From Candidatus Aquicultor sp. (GTDB lineage: Bacteria > Actinomycetota > Aquicultoria > Aquicultorales > Aquicultoraceae), in assembly GCA_036504445.1 (NCBI GenBank), contig DASXVE010000015.1:47033-111032 (forward strand): 64,000 nt of DNA. Direction: 5' to 3'. The position numbers and the translations under genes are program-made. Of this stretch, positions 34,890 to 44,713 are shown piece after piece. Below the pieces are notes generated by a model. The model did not search any database, was not told the DNA's origin, and saw nothing but the letters and a program-made list of their open reading frames with translations. How positions within the stretch are numbered: the first letter of the stretch is position 1; each line of letters begins with the position of its first letter.

Positions 34890-35195
34890 TTAGAGATCGA
34901 TAGCAATCTTTCCGTCTTCTACCCGGATGCTTAACGATCTCTCAGGATTTTTAGCGGGACCATGAACTACCTGGCCATTAGTAACATTGAACTGGCTTCC
35001 GTGACACGGACAGGTAACAGTATTGCCGTGCAAGAATCCCTCCGAGAGATTACATCCCATATGCGTGCACTTACTCGTAATCGCATAGAACGTACTTTCT
35101 ATGTTGGCAATTAATACGCCGGTTCCATCTACCTTAGCACCTATCATCGTCTTGGGAGCGATGTCGCCTGTATGCGCAACCACTTTCGGTCCCAC
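34890..35195 (-). CDS. Rieske [2Fe-2S] ferredoxin-type protein
   Basis: A 101-residue soluble Rieske domain with the ligand pairs CTHMGC and CPCHGSQF, in the usual order and spacing for a 2Cys-2His [2Fe-2S] cluster. No signal peptide or membrane helix, so it is cytoplasmic like dioxygenase-type ferredoxins or the small NirD-like subunit. It lies alone between dapF and the cytochrome block; the partner enzyme is not evident. A short gap and AAGGGAAGGATTC precede its start. Confidence 0.92.
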   Translation of the reverse strand: MGPKVVAHTGDIAPKTMIGAKVDGTGVLIANIESTFYAITSKCTHMGCNLSEGFLHGNTVTCPCHGSQFNVTNGQVVHGPAKNPERSLSIRVEDGKIAIDL

Positions 35196-35270
35196 AAGAA
35201 TCCTTCCCTTTGACTAGAACATTAAGCACCTATACCCGGCGGAAATAGGTTGCTAAACATAGAGAAGCGG

Positions 35271-36116
35271 TTACTGCAGCTCAATTGAGCCGGTAAACAC
35301 CCGGTTCGCCGCTCCCGCCATCGTGACGTGGTTATCATCTTCCCAGCGGATAACCAGACGACCACCAAGCAAGTTCACGACGGCCGAGCGGTCGGTCTTA
35401 TTGTTGAGAGAGCTTGCTACCAAAGCCGCGCATGCACCGGTACCGCATGCAAGCGTTTCACCACAACCGCGTTCCCATACGCGAATCGATATCTGGTTGC
35501 GTCCTAAAACTTCCACGAATTCAACATTGGTTTTCTGAGGAAAATACTGGCTTGTTTCGATTTTTGGCCCGAGTGTTTGCACCGGTGCCGTCTTCAAATC
35601 GTCCACAAATATGACACAGTGAGGGTTGCCCATCGACACAAAAGTTGCGTTGATTTGTGCACCGTCGATAACTATAGGCTTATTGATAACGTTTTCGCCT
35701 TCGTAGTTAGCAGGGATTACTGACGGTACGAGTACCGGCTCCCCCATATCGACGCTCGCACCGGTAACCTTTTCACCGTCGACGAGCATATCGACAACCT
35801 TTAACCCTGCTCTGGTTTCAATCTTAAGACGTGATTTATCGGAGAGTTTTTCATCCCAGAGGAATCTAGAGAAGCAGCGAATCCCGTTGCCGCACATTTC
35901 CGCCGCCGTGCCGTCAGAGTTGTAGTATTCCATGAAGAAATCGGCGTCTTTTTCCTGGGGTGGCCTGATAAAGATGAGGCCATCGGCACCGACTCCGAAA
36001 TGCCGGTTACAAAGAAATGCGATCTGTGGTGGTTCAAGCGCTGCCATACCATCCATATTGTTGACAATAATGAAATCGTTGCCTAAACCCTCGTACTTGA
36101 TAAATCGTACGCGCAT
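35271..36116 (-). CDS. dapF: Diaminopimelate epimerase
   Basis: Interconverts LL- and meso-diaminopimelate for lysine and peptidoglycan. The 281-residue protein has the two-domain DapF layout and both catalytic Cys: GNGIRCFSRF (about residue 80) and ACGTGACAA (about residue 225). N-terminal YEGLGNDFIIV is typical. The gene follows miaA with a 38-base gap, and GGGGGTAAAT precedes the ATG. It works with dapL and dapB in this window. Confidence 0.96.
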   Translation of the reverse strand: MRVRFIKYEGLGNDFIIVNNMDGMAALEPPQIAFLCNRHFGVGADGLIFIRPPQEKDADFFMEYYNSDGTAAEMCGNGIRCFSRFLWDEKLSDKSRLKIETRAGLKVVDMLVDGEKVTGASVDMGEPVLVPSVIPANYEGENVINKPIVIDGAQINATFVSMGNPHCVIFVDDLKTAPVQTLGPKIETSQYFPQKTNVEFVEVLGRNQISIRVWERGCGETLACGTGACAALVASSLNNKTDRSAVVNLLGGRLVIRWEDDNHVTMAGAANRVFTGSIELQ

Positions 36117-36154
36117 ATTTACCCCCTCCGCGTTAATATTGGTCGCAGCATGCG

Positions 36155-37141
36155 CTACGTATGACGTTGCCGGATAAAACCATTGGCTTTAAGATCGCTT
36201 AAAATATTGCTAACGACGTCATTTGCACTGCGGCCGGCCGTATCGATCCATTGTACTCGAGGGTCTGCATTAAACCAAGTGAGTTGGCGTTTTGCATATT
36301 GCCTGGTCTTGGCCTTAATTGTCTCAATCGCATCTTCAAGCGAGATACCGCCTTGCAAATAGCCGATAAGTTCTTTATAACCTATGGCTTGTTGTGATGT
36401 CAAAAAATTCTCATATCCCTCGGCAACCAATCCTGCCACCTCGTCGATTAGCCCACGAGCGATCATCATATCGACACGCTCGTTAATACGTTGACGCAGT
36501 AACGAGCGGTCAAGTGTGAAGCCATACATCGCAACATTATAGATCGACTCGCGGTTGCCCCACTCCCGCTGGTACTCCGAGAACGGCTGTCCGGTAAGTT
36601 CGATGACTTCGAGCGCCCGGATGACTCTTCGTATGTTGTGCGGGTGCACGATATCGATCGATGCCGGGTCTTTTGCTATAAGTTCCTGGTAGAGCGCATC
36701 GCCGCCCTCCTTGCCTGCCCGTTCTTCAAGTTGCTTTCGCACTTCGGATGTTGTTTCGCCCGAGGGGAACTTGAGATTGTCGATTACCGCACGCACGTAA
36801 AGACCGGTGCCTCCGACGAGGATCGGTACGTTGCCGCGCCGGGTAATTGCGGTGATCGTTTTGCGTGCGATACGCTGGTATTCCGCAACGCTAAAGGGCT
36901 CGGACGGGTTGAGGATATCGATAAGGTGATGCGGAACGGCGTCCATCTCGGCTGGTGTTGCTTTAGCGGTGCCGATATCCATACCCCGATAGACTTGCAT
37001 GGAATCGGCTGAAACAATTTCGCCCCCGATCCGTTGTGCCAGGGAAATAGCGACAGCGGTTTTGCCGCTCGCCGTAGGGCCGACTACGGTAACCAGTTTT
37101 TCTTTTTCATGGATATGTGATTCTGAACTGTGTATGTGCAT
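36155..37141 (-). CDS. miaA: tRNA dimethylallyltransferase
   Basis: Adds dimethylallyl to A37 of tRNAs reading UNN codons. The P-loop VGPTASGKT lies near residues 20-28, followed by SADSMQVYRGMDIGTAKAT, LVGGTGLYVRA and the C-terminal KTRQYAKRQLTWFN; all match MiaA. Its product is the substrate of MiaB, encoded two genes upstream. The start ATG 37141 lacks a clear ribosome site and gives a His-rich tail before the P-loop, so a slightly later start is possible. Confidence 0.96.
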   Translation of the reverse strand: MHIHSSESHIHEKEKLVTVVGPTASGKTAVAISLAQRIGGEIVSADSMQVYRGMDIGTAKATPAEMDAVPHHLIDILNPSEPFSVAEYQRIARKTITAITRRGNVPILVGGTGLYVRAVIDNLKFPSGETTSEVRKQLEERAGKEGGDALYQELIAKDPASIDIVHPHNIRRVIRALEVIELTGQPFSEYQREWGNRESIYNVAMYGFTLDRSLLRQRINERVDMMIARGLIDEVAGLVAEGYENFLTSQQAIGYKELIGYLQGGISLEDAIETIKAKTRQYAKRQLTWFNADPRVQWIDTAGRSANDVVSNILSDLKANGFIRQRHT

Positions 37142-37203
37142 AGTAAGAATTGTACCTGAAATGCTTGTGCTTTTTAATCATAATGCAGGGGCACGTGTGC
37201 CGG

Positions 37204-38607
37204 TTACTCGTATCTGATAACTCTAAACCGAAAGAGCTCGGTGTTTTCATGGATGTCGATTCCCGCTTTTTGCTTGGCAATGGCCACCTGCTGCTCCGCG
37301 CTCCCCACACCTTCAATGTCGGGCAAAAGCAGCCCTGTTTTGTATCCCTGCTGCACGATGACGCCGTAGATTTTCGGATCGAGCTCGCGTATGGAGCGTA
37401 TCGGCTCGGGCTCGTCGAGAATATCGACGGTAAACTCGAGGCTGGTCAGCTCATCGGCCGAGACCGGTATAAACCGGGGGTCGTCGAATGCCGCCTGAAG
37501 CGCGTTTGACATAATCTCTTCCGCCAGGTTCGCTTGCGTGGGTTCGATGGTGCCGATGCAACCTCGCAGGTTTCCGTTAACCTTCAGGCACACGAACGCG
37601 CCGGCACGGCGGTTAATAAGTTCGTGAGAAGTATCATCAGGCGGTGTTACCGGGTGCCCCAGCTCAAAATACCGGGTAAGACTGTATTGTGCCAGGCGGA
37701 CCGGTTCGCTTACCCCGGGTTCAAGTAACCCCGGCTCTGTTGGCGGAAGCTGCTCAACCTCGGTCGTGTAGAGATCCCGCGCAGGGGACGGGTTCCCCGG
37801 ATAAACTTCAGCAACTAAATAGCCGACACCGAACGGTCCCTCATATGACAGCACTTTGGTTCGGACGTTCAGTTCGTTGCAGACGCCTGCCAGCGCGTAA
37901 ATCGAGCGAAGCCCGCACTCGCCGGCGTCGCGGATAAGCGACGGATCGAGCGTTTTAAGCTCGTCAAAGTAGCCTGTATCAAAGATCGCCTCGATTTTGG
38001 CGTCAAAATCAACACCGCGCGGGTTGTAGCTGGCGGGCGCTCCCGGTTGTAGCCGGTGGGACAAATCACCGCTCGCAACAAATGCAATACGCCGCTTGGT
38101 AGCATCGGTGGCCTGTTGAACGGCCATACCCAGCGTATAGTGCTCGTCAAATTCGCCAAGCGATATCGATAGCGAAACGATTGGCATGTCTATCGCCTGG
38201 CGCAGGTAATAGAGCGGGACGAGAACACCGTGGTCCAGCTCATCCGCACCCAAGATATCAACATGGCCGCGACCGATTTTTGTAACGGAGAGCCCAAAAC
38301 CATCGGCGATGCGGATTAACTCATCTATAAAACCGAGGTCGTTACGCGCGGTAAGCTCGACGTTGGGTGCGCCAAACGTCGCAAACGAGCCGGTGAGCAC
38401 CGGGTTGGCACGAACGGCAATACTATCGGCAAACCCAGGACTGTGCGGCGAGATAAATACAAGAAGGTCGGGGTCGGCTTTGCCGACCTCAACAGCGACA
38501 TCCTTCATTGCCTGTACCGTTGCGGCTACATTCTCAAGCTCATCCTTCCCTACCTCCGGGATGATAATGGGCGGATGGGGCACCGCACAACCAAAAGCAA
38601 CGGGCAT
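37204..38607 (-). CDS. MEMO/LigB-type domain fused to AMMECR1 domain
   Basis: 467 residues. The N-terminal half (about 1-265, VPHPPIIIPEVG...FISPHSPGF...VASGDLSHRL) is a class III extradiol-dioxygenase/MEMO-like domain; the C-terminal half (about 290-467, with FVCLKVNGNLRGCIGTIEP) is AMMECR1. Both are members of the AmmeMemoRadiSam group, of unknown reaction, normally accompanied by a radical SAM protein that is not seen nearby. ATG 38607 is chosen because AAAAGGAGGACGCG precedes it. It sits between miaB and miaA, so a link to nucleotide or RNA modification is possible but unproven. Confidence 0.88.
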   Translation of the reverse strand: MPVAFGCAVPHPPIIIPEVGKDELENVAATVQAMKDVAVEVGKADPDLLVFISPHSPGFADSIAVRANPVLTGSFATFGAPNVELTARNDLGFIDELIRIADGFGLSVTKIGRGHVDILGADELDHGVLVPLYYLRQAIDMPIVSLSISLGEFDEHYTLGMAVQQATDATKRRIAFVASGDLSHRLQPGAPASYNPRGVDFDAKIEAIFDTGYFDELKTLDPSLIRDAGECGLRSIYALAGVCNELNVRTKVLSYEGPFGVGYLVAEVYPGNPSPARDLYTTEVEQLPPTEPGLLEPGVSEPVRLAQYSLTRYFELGHPVTPPDDTSHELINRRAGAFVCLKVNGNLRGCIGTIEPTQANLAEEIMSNALQAAFDDPRFIPVSADELTSLEFTVDILDEPEPIRSIRELDPKIYGVIVQQGYKTGLLLPDIEGVGSAEQQVAIAKQKAGIDIHENTELFRFRVIRYE

Positions 38608-38634
38608 CGCGTCCTCCTTTTCGCTCATTCGAAA

Positions 38635-39951
38635 TTAATGATTTATCAACTCACCGGTTAGCGACCATGTCTGTGCACCGGTAATGCGAACCCGTGCCTC
38701 CGAATGCACTAACTCGGGCGGTCCGGCGAAATTTACTATCTTATTGGTGCGCGTGCGCCCGGCAAGTATGTCGCTATCTTTCTTGCTCGCGCCCTCAACG
38801 AATATGTCTACATCGGTGCCGAGCAGCATCCCGTTTTTCTCCAGGGCTGTCCTGTTAACGACTTCGAGCAACCGGTCGAAACGCTCGCTCTTTACGTGCG
38901 CCGGTACCTGGTTTTCCATCTTAGCGGCAGGCGTTCCTTCTCTCGGCGAGAAGATAAACGTAAACGCGAAATCGTACCGGGCCTGCTCGGCCACGTACAG
39001 TGTATCCGCAAAATCCTCTTCGGTCTCACCAGGGAAACCCACCATAATGTCGGTACTAAGACTTACCCCTGGAATACTCGCATAAATCTTCTCCACCGTT
39101 TCCAGGTATTTCTCTTTCGTGTATTTGCGGTTCATCCCTTTGAGTATCCTGTTCGAGCCGGCTTGTACTGGCAGGTGAACGAACTCGCAGATCCGTTTCC
39201 CGTTAGCGATCGTCTCGATGGTGTCATCGGTTAAGTCCTTTGGGTGCGATGTCATAAACCGGATGCGCCGCAAACCCTCAACCTGGTCGAGCTCACGCAG
39301 CAGGTGCGCAAATTCGCTTTTGCCGTAGATATCTCTGCCGTATGAATTAACGTTTTGCCCGAGCAGCGTAATCTCGATGACGCCGCCATTGACCAGTGTA
39401 GTTACTTCACTCATAATATCGTCCATAGTGCGGCTTTTTTCCCGCCCGCGGGTATACGGCACGACGCAGTAACTGCAGAAATTATTACACCCGATGATTA
39501 TGGGAACCCAGGCATGGTGTGCTTCTTCACGGATGTTCGGCATAGATGTCGGCATGATCTCGATTTCATCGGCGATATCGCAGATAGCGCGTCTTCCCTG
39601 TTGAACCGCTTCGACCATCTGCGCCAGGTTCGGCATGTTCAATGTGCCGAAAACAAGATCAACGTGCGGTGCGTGCTCGAAAATAAGCTCGCGCTCTTTT
39701 TGGGCGATGCAGCCGCCGACTGCGATAATTAGGTTGGGGTCGCTTTTCTTGCGCGCCCGCAGGTTATTGAGGTTACCGAAAAAGCGGTCCTCAGCGTGAC
39801 CGCGAACCGCGCACGTGTTAAAGATGAGGATACTTGCCTCATCCATCATGTCGGTTTGCACGTAACCGTGCGCGCTTAAGATTCCCGCCATGCGCTCGGA
39901 ATCATGCTTATTCATTTGGCAGCCAAAAGTGGTGATATGGAACATCCTCAT
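38635..39951 (-). CDS. miaB: tRNA-2-methylthio-N6-dimethylallyladenosine synthase
   Basis: Radical SAM methylthiotransferase acting on i6A37 made by MiaA. N-terminal UPF0004 domain starts FHITTFGCQMNKHDSERM with Cys ligands for the second cluster (also NTCAVR and GGCIAQ); the radical SAM site is CNNFCSYC, followed by VPYTRGREKSR; a TRAM domain ends the protein (EGASKKDSDILAGRT). Length about 438 fits. The start is uncertain among ATG 39972, 39951 and 39945, none with a clear ribosome site. Confidence 0.95.
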   Translation of the reverse strand: MRMFHITTFGCQMNKHDSERMAGILSAHGYVQTDMMDEASILIFNTCAVRGHAEDRFFGNLNNLRARKKSDPNLIIAVGGCIAQKERELIFEHAPHVDLVFGTLNMPNLAQMVEAVQQGRRAICDIADEIEIMPTSMPNIREEAHHAWVPIIIGCNNFCSYCVVPYTRGREKSRTMDDIMSEVTTLVNGGVIEITLLGQNVNSYGRDIYGKSEFAHLLRELDQVEGLRRIRFMTSHPKDLTDDTIETIANGKRICEFVHLPVQAGSNRILKGMNRKYTKEKYLETVEKIYASIPGVSLSTDIMVGFPGETEEDFADTLYVAEQARYDFAFTFIFSPREGTPAAKMENQVPAHVKSERFDRLLEVVNRTALEKNGMLLGTDVDIFVEGASKKDSDILAGRTRTNKIVNFAGPPELVHSEARVRITGAQTWSLTGELINH

Positions 39952-40030
39952 GGAAGATATTGTAACAAACATGCAGGAAAAAGCCAGTGGAAAGAAATGG
40001 ATCGGGTAAAGGCAGATTGCGTCTTAAGCG

Positions 40031-40864
40031 CTAAAATGAACGCCGTATCTCTTGGACGCGACGCCTGAGGCTCCCCACGACCTCATTCGGTACAAACACG
40101 GTGCCCATCCGCACGCCGTGTTTCGATACCGGTCCATGGTCATCGGAGCCGCCGGTAACGATTAGACCGTATTGCTTTGCATATTCGATGTAGCGCTTGG
40201 TCATTTCTTGGGTGTGGTCGACGTGGTACGCTTCGAACCCGTCAAGGCCCATGTCGACAAGTTTGGGAATATACGTATCGAGACCTGAAAGCCCAGGATG
40301 AGCGAAAACAGCAGCCCCGCCTACGTTATGAATAAGCCGGATGATCTTTTTCGGAGAGTAGGTGAATTTTTCAATAAAACACGGCCCACCGCGGCGAAGG
40401 TATTTATTGAAGGCGTCGGAGAATGTCTCAATGTATCCTTTTCGAAGCAGTACACGAGCGATATGCGGCCGGCCGATCGAGGCACCTTTTGCTGCCTTTT
40501 CAACTTCTTCAAATGTAAGATTGAAACCAATATTCCGTAAACACTGCACCATTTCTTGAGCACGCTCGGCACGCGCTTCTTTTAGAGTTTTAAGGTAGGT
40601 TAGCAATTCGGGGTCTTCATGAAAAATGAAATAGCCGAGAATATGGATATCTCGGCTATTAAACTTTGAGCTGAACTCTACAGCTGGTATTACTTCTATC
40701 CCATGCGTACTGGCAACGGCTTGCGCCACCGCAATGCCCGCGGTTGTATCATGATCCGCTATCGCGATTATATTAATTCGCCGTTTTGCAGCCGCCTCGA
40801 CGACTTGTTCCGGAGTTAAGCTTCCATCGGATTTCGTCGTGTGCAGGTGAAGGTCTACCGACAT
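40031..40864 (-). CDS. PHP-domain phosphoesterase
   Basis: A 277-residue metal-dependent phosphoesterase. Metal-binding motifs: DLHLHT at the start, ADHD near residue 37, HPG near residue 192 and GSDDHGP near residue 241. This set matches the YciV/RnaAM-like subfamily that removes phosphate from nucleoside 3',5'-bisphosphates or short RNAs, though the exact substrate is not fixed by sequence. It lies between spoVS and miaB. Confidence 0.88.
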   Translation of the reverse strand: MSVDLHLHTTKSDGSLTPEQVVEAAAKRRINIIAIADHDTTAGIAVAQAVASTHGIEVIPAVEFSSKFNSRDIHILGYFIFHEDPELLTYLKTLKEARAERAQEMVQCLRNIGFNLTFEEVEKAAKGASIGRPHIARVLLRKGYIETFSDAFNKYLRRGGPCFIEKFTYSPKKIIRLIHNVGGAAVFAHPGLSGLDTYIPKLVDMGLDGFEAYHVDHTQEMTKRYIEYAKQYGLIVTGGSDDHGPVSKHGVRMGTVFVPNEVVGSLRRRVQEIRRSF

Positions 40865-40880
40865 GATCGGTATATACCCT

Positions 40881-41141
40881 TTACCGAGGCTCTATGATCA
40901 GCTTAATCGCAGTACGCTCTTCACCATTGATCTGGATGTCGGTGAATGCGGGGACGACAACTAGGTCCAAACCGCTCGGTGCGACAAACCCTCGTGCAAT
41001 AGCTATCGCTTTCACTGCTTGATTTAGGGCTCCAGCACCAATAACCTGGATCTCGCATCCGCCGCGCTCCCTGATTACACCTGCAAGAGCTCCCGCGACT
41101 GCGTTGGGGCTAGATTTTGTTGAAACCTTTAGTACTTCCAT
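40881..41141 (-). CDS. spoVS: SpoVS-family Alba-like protein
   Basis: 86 residues beginning MEVLKVSTKSSPNAVAGALAG, with GAGALNQAVKAIAIARGFV, nearly identical in pattern to Bacillus SpoVS, a small nucleic-acid-binding-like protein. SpoVS affects late sporulation in Bacillus but is also widespread in non-sporulating lineages. AAGGAGG sits about six bases before the ATG. Position after the ATPase gene and rny matches the Bacillota order rny-(x)-spoVS. Confidence 0.95.
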   Translation of the reverse strand: MEVLKVSTKSSPNAVAGALAGVIRERGGCEIQVIGAGALNQAVKAIAIARGFVAPSGLDLVVVPAFTDIQINGEERTAIKLIIEPR

Positions 41142-41241
41142 TTTATCCTCCTTGGCGGCGTACGAGTAAACTTATACGCTCGTACAAACCTAATTCGACG
41201 CTACATGTATAGTACCTGCTAATATTTAGCATATTTTGGTA

Positions 41242-42324
41242 TTAATTACCTTTTTTCTTCAACCTCAACGTGATTCTTACAGAATCCCTTTCGGCTTGGA
41301 TATCAGGAGCTTCGGATAGCTCTATAAAATATTTCTCACCAAGTGCCCTAAAACTGTCGCCAATGTCTCTGGCGAAACTGTCGAAGTCTTCGCTCGCTAT
41401 ACGCCTCGTGAGAGGCTCTTCTTTTAAAAGATCAACTTGCTTCTGCGGCTTAATACTCTCCTGTTGACCGGTTAAGGTCTCAAGGATCGGCTTTACGCCT
41501 TCGACTCGCGCACTCATAATTCGCTGCGCGTTTCTGATAGAAACCCTTAAGCCTAGCCTGCGCTCCGCGATATCCGTTAGCATTGCAGCCGATTTTGCAG
41601 AGTTTACGCATCGCCAAATCTTAAAGTCTTGAGATTTCTCTCCGAGGCTTACCTGGTCTTGTGCGCACAGGTAGCACATCGTTGTTAAAATCTCGGTCGG
41701 TGACCCCAGATAAATTACTAGGTCCTGATTGTCGAGGTTGAACTCGAGCACGGTCCGAATAATATTATGTGGTCCTCGTATAATTATCGGCTCGCCTTTA
41801 CGATACTTTATAGTCGGATATGTGGATTGGTCCTTTTTCTCGTTCAGTAAGCCCGTGCTGGTCTCAACTTTGAACACGCTTCCCCGCCCTGGAGCTGCGA
41901 ATACCAGCTCAACCTCGTCGGCAACTTGCTTGATTGAAAACAGCGCCATACCGCGTCCGTGAATCCCATACCGGTCGGTAATGACGTTTTCAAGTTTTGA
42001 GGTAACCCGCGGTTCGAAAATTCTCTCATGCAGTTCAACCGGGACGCCGTCACCGTCGTCGATGATGGTGACCTTACGAATGAGGTTATCTTCTTTCGTA
42101 GATGCGACAAAAATGGTCTTTGCACCCGCGTCGCGCGAGTTCCTCAACATCTCCAGCACAATATCTTCCATAGACTGAATATCGTGCTTGGCTTGCCGGC
42201 GCTCTGCTTCGCTTATGTTAAGGCGGACGAAGCCTTGGCCGAAATCTTCTTCAATTTTCAAATACTGATCGCCTGTTAGGTTAGCTACAAAACTTAGTAG
42301 AGAGCTGTTTTCGATGTTTGCCAT
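41242..42324 (-). CDS. GHKL-type ATPase of unknown role
   Basis: About 360 residues with an N-terminal HSP90/histidine-kinase-like ATP-binding fold: N-box MLRNSRDAGA, G1 IDDGDGVP, G2 RYGIHGRGMALFSI and the following sheet. There is no His-phosphoacceptor, sensor or receiver, so it is not a sensor kinase; it resembles MutL/topoisomerase-like GHKL proteins of unknown function. The C-terminal 150 residues are not recognised. It is conserved in position between rny and spoVS here. Start ATG 42324 (MANIENSS) is preferred to the upstream ATG 42381; the ribosome site is weak. Confidence 0.75.
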   Translation of the reverse strand: MANIENSSLLSFVANLTGDQYLKIEEDFGQGFVRLNISEAERRQAKHDIQSMEDIVLEMLRNSRDAGAKTIFVASTKEDNLIRKVTIIDDGDGVPVELHERIFEPRVTSKLENVITDRYGIHGRGMALFSIKQVADEVELVFAAPGRGSVFKVETSTGLLNEKKDQSTYPTIKYRKGEPIIIRGPHNIIRTVLEFNLDNQDLVIYLGSPTEILTTMCYLCAQDQVSLGEKSQDFKIWRCVNSAKSAAMLTDIAERRLGLRVSIRNAQRIMSARVEGVKPILETLTGQQESIKPQKQVDLLKEEPLTRRIASEDFDSFARDIGDSFRALGEKYFIELSEAPDIQAERDSVRITLRLKKKGN

Positions 42325-42595
42325 ATCACAACCTAGCGTTAGTAGTGCATTTCTACCCATATTGTGCTGGGTAAACGGCAATTTGTCAAATATTAGTATT
42401 TATAATGCGTTAGTTATCGCAAAAAAGATGTTAGATACGCTGGCAGCGGCACAAGCGTACGACCAGCTAGCGGCCCAAATTGGGGTGCGATAAAGAGGAT
42501 ATTTGCTTTAAGAATTTCGTTGAATCCTGCGGTAGGGTTGAAAGCTCGTGGTAAATAGTATAGGAATTGATGCGGACGCGGCAAGTAGGATATAA

Positions 42596-42621
42596 AAAGA
42601 GGGCTCTTTAGAGCCCTCTTT
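42596..42621 (-). terminator. Rho-independent terminator after rny
   Basis: Eleven-base perfect stem AAAGAGGGCTC / GAGCCCTCTTT, loop of four, followed on the minus strand by TTTTTATA. It lies 25 bases past the rny stop codon. Confidence 0.92.
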
Positions 42622-42646
42622 GTCTTAGTTATAGTTGCGCGTTCAC

Positions 42647-44188
42647 TTATTTTGCGTACTCGACCGCTCTGTGCTCGCGAATCACAATTACCTTAATCTG
42701 GCCCGGATACTCGAGTTCGGCTTCGATCTGCTTTGCTATGTTACGCGCAAGCATTGCCGCTGCCGGATCGTCGATATCCTCCGGCTTGACCATGATGCGC
42801 AGCTCGCGACCTGCCTGCATTGCATAGCACTTTTCAACGCCTTGATACGATTCGGCTATGCGCTCGAGGTTTTCAAGGCGTTTAACATAGCTCTCAAGCG
42901 TTTCACGACGTGCACCCGGTCGTGCGCCGGATATCGCGTCGGCAGCCTGAACGAGTACCGCCTCAACCGTGTTTGGTTCGGCATCGCCGTGGTGTGCTTC
43001 GACCGCGTGAACGACCTTCGCGTGCTCGTGGAGCCGCTTTGCCAGCTCTGCGCCGATTACGGCGTGCGGGCCTTCAACCTCATGGTCGATTGCCTTGCCG
43101 ATGTCGTGCAAGAGACCTGCCCTGCGCGCCAGCTTAATATCTGCGCCAAGTTCCGCGGCCATCATGCCGGCGAGGTGTGCGACCTCAACGGAGTGCTGGA
43201 GCACGTTCTGGCCGTAACTGGTGCGATACTTGAGGCGGCCGAGCACTCTGACTAGCTCCGGATGGAGCCCGTGGATGTCGGTATCGAACGTGGCCTGCTC
43301 GCCAACCTCGCGGATGTGAGCCTCCACTTCTTCCTTTGCTTTCTCGTACATCTGCTCGATGCGCGCCGGGTGGATACGGCCGTCGACGATCAGGCGCTCG
43401 AGTGTAAGCCGTGCGATTTCTCGCCGTACCGGATCGAAACTCGAAAGAATAACGGCCTCCGGTGTATCGTCGATAATCAAATTGATACCGGTGAGATTCT
43501 CAAAAGCCCTGATGTTGCGGCCTTCCCTACCGATAATTCTGCCCTTCATCTCATCAGATGGAAGCGGCACAACCGAAACCGTGGTTTCGGCGACGTGGTC
43601 GGCCGCACAGCGCTGGATTGCCAGCGAGATAACGTTGCGGGCTTTCTTGTCTGCTTCGTCTTTTGCTTTAAGCTCGATGTCGCGAATCATCATCGCGACC
43701 TCATGACGGGTCTCATCCTCTACCCTCTTCAAGAGCAGCTGGCGAGCCTCCTCTGCGGTAAGCCCCGCGATTTGCTCGAGGAGCTTTAACTCGCGGTCAT
43801 AGATCTCTGAGAGCTCGTTCTCGACGCGTGAGACTTCCTTCTCACGGTCGGCTATACCGCGCTCCCTTTTGTCGAGGTTGTTCCCTCTATTATCGAGCGA
43901 TTCCTCTTTTTGGCCTAAGCGCCGTTCCATGCGTTGAGCTTCATTCCGCCGTTCACGCATCTCACGCTCAGCTTCTGAGCGCAGTGAGTGAATTTCATCC
44001 TTAGCATTAAGTAGAGCTTCTTTTTTTCTGGTTTCCGCTTCTTTTTTTGCTTCAGATATGATGCTTTTTGCAGCTTCTTCGGCGGAGGCAATTTTCGATT
44101 CTGCGGACATCCTGCGAATAATGTAGCCTGCGGCGTAACCTATACCTGCCGCTACGATGGCTACGATGACGTATATAATCGATGACAT
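42647..44188 (-). CDS. rny: Ribonuclease Y
   Basis: Membrane-tethered endoribonuclease that begins mRNA turnover. 513 residues: N-terminal helix (residues 3-25), long charged coiled coil (about 30-160), KH domain with [16 protein letters not shown], and HD domain with the metal motif [12 protein letters not shown] and HHGDAEP. All are typical RNase Y features and the length matches. It is preceded by a 500-base gap with a structured leader and terminator, and followed by its own terminator. Confidence 0.97.
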   Translation of the reverse strand: MSSIIYVIVAIVAAGIGYAAGYIIRRMSAESKIASAEEAAKSIISEAKKEAETRKKEALLNAKDEIHSLRSEAEREMRERRNEAQRMERRLGQKEESLDNRGNNLDKRERGIADREKEVSRVENELSEIYDRELKLLEQIAGLTAEEARQLLLKRVEDETRHEVAMMIRDIELKAKDEADKKARNVISLAIQRCAADHVAETTVSVVPLPSDEMKGRIIGREGRNIRAFENLTGINLIIDDTPEAVILSSFDPVRREIARLTLERLIVDGRIHPARIEQMYEKAKEEVEAHIREVGEQATFDTDIHGLHPELVRVLGRLKYRTSYGQNVLQHSVEVAHLAGMMAAELGADIKLARRAGLLHDIGKAIDHEVEGPHAVIGAELAKRLHEHAKVVHAVEAHHGDAEPNTVEAVLVQAADAISGARPGARRETLESYVKRLENLERIAESYQGVEKCYAMQAGRELRIMVKPEDIDDPAAAMLARNIAKQIEAELEYPGQIKVIVIREHRAVEYAK

Positions 44189-44229
44189 TTTTTCTTTGCC
44201 CCCTTCTTACAAAATCACTTCTCGTGAAA

Positions 44230-44400
44230 TAAAAAAACCGAGCATTACGCCCGGCAAAAACCCTTTGCTTAGATACCTAAGGTATAGTTAAACCTGCTAG
44301 ACCAGCTGAACCAATAGGCTAAACCCATATTGGTTGCAACCAAGCGTCATGGCTGACTATCGCCTTCAATATGCAAATATCGCATATAGCCAGTTCAACC
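44230..44400 (-). ncRNA. Structured leader or small RNA upstream of rny
   Basis: Minus strand of the rny upstream gap. It contains, in order, stems ATATGC/GCATAT, ACCAATA/TATTGGT (next to the 14-base palindrome TTGGTTGCAACCAA), ATACC/GGTAT, and a GC hairpin CCGGGC/GCTCGG followed by seven T (44231-44254). This is the shape of a terminated leader or an independent small RNA ending about 45 bases before rny. The class is not recognised. The rest of the gap to 44713 shows no gene. Confidence 0.45.
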
Positions 44401-44713
44401 ATAGTATCTATCTTCAGTTGTTTTACAATCTATCTAATCAATATTAGTTGCAAAACTAGTCAAGTCTCAGCAAAGCATTTCTGCCTAATCACGTTTATGT
44501 TCAGCTTCTATACTAAAGGTATGCAATTTTTGTGTCAAGAAATATCAAGGCCATGAGCAGGACGAACCATTTACGTTGCTCAAGTATAACTGCAGCTCAG
44601 AACATCTATAATGGTACTACATGCTTACTTTGGAGGCTGTCGAATTACTAATAATTCTCTAGGGTTACCGTACAGCGATGCCGGAAAGTGGTTTAAAGCA
44701 TCTAACGCGGGTT

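Noticed and set aside
42390..42493. Short plus-strand frame ending AKKMLDTLAAAQAYDQLAAQIGVR
   Set aside because: Reads like protein sequence but lacks a credible start and known relatives; possibly a gene remnant, not supportable.
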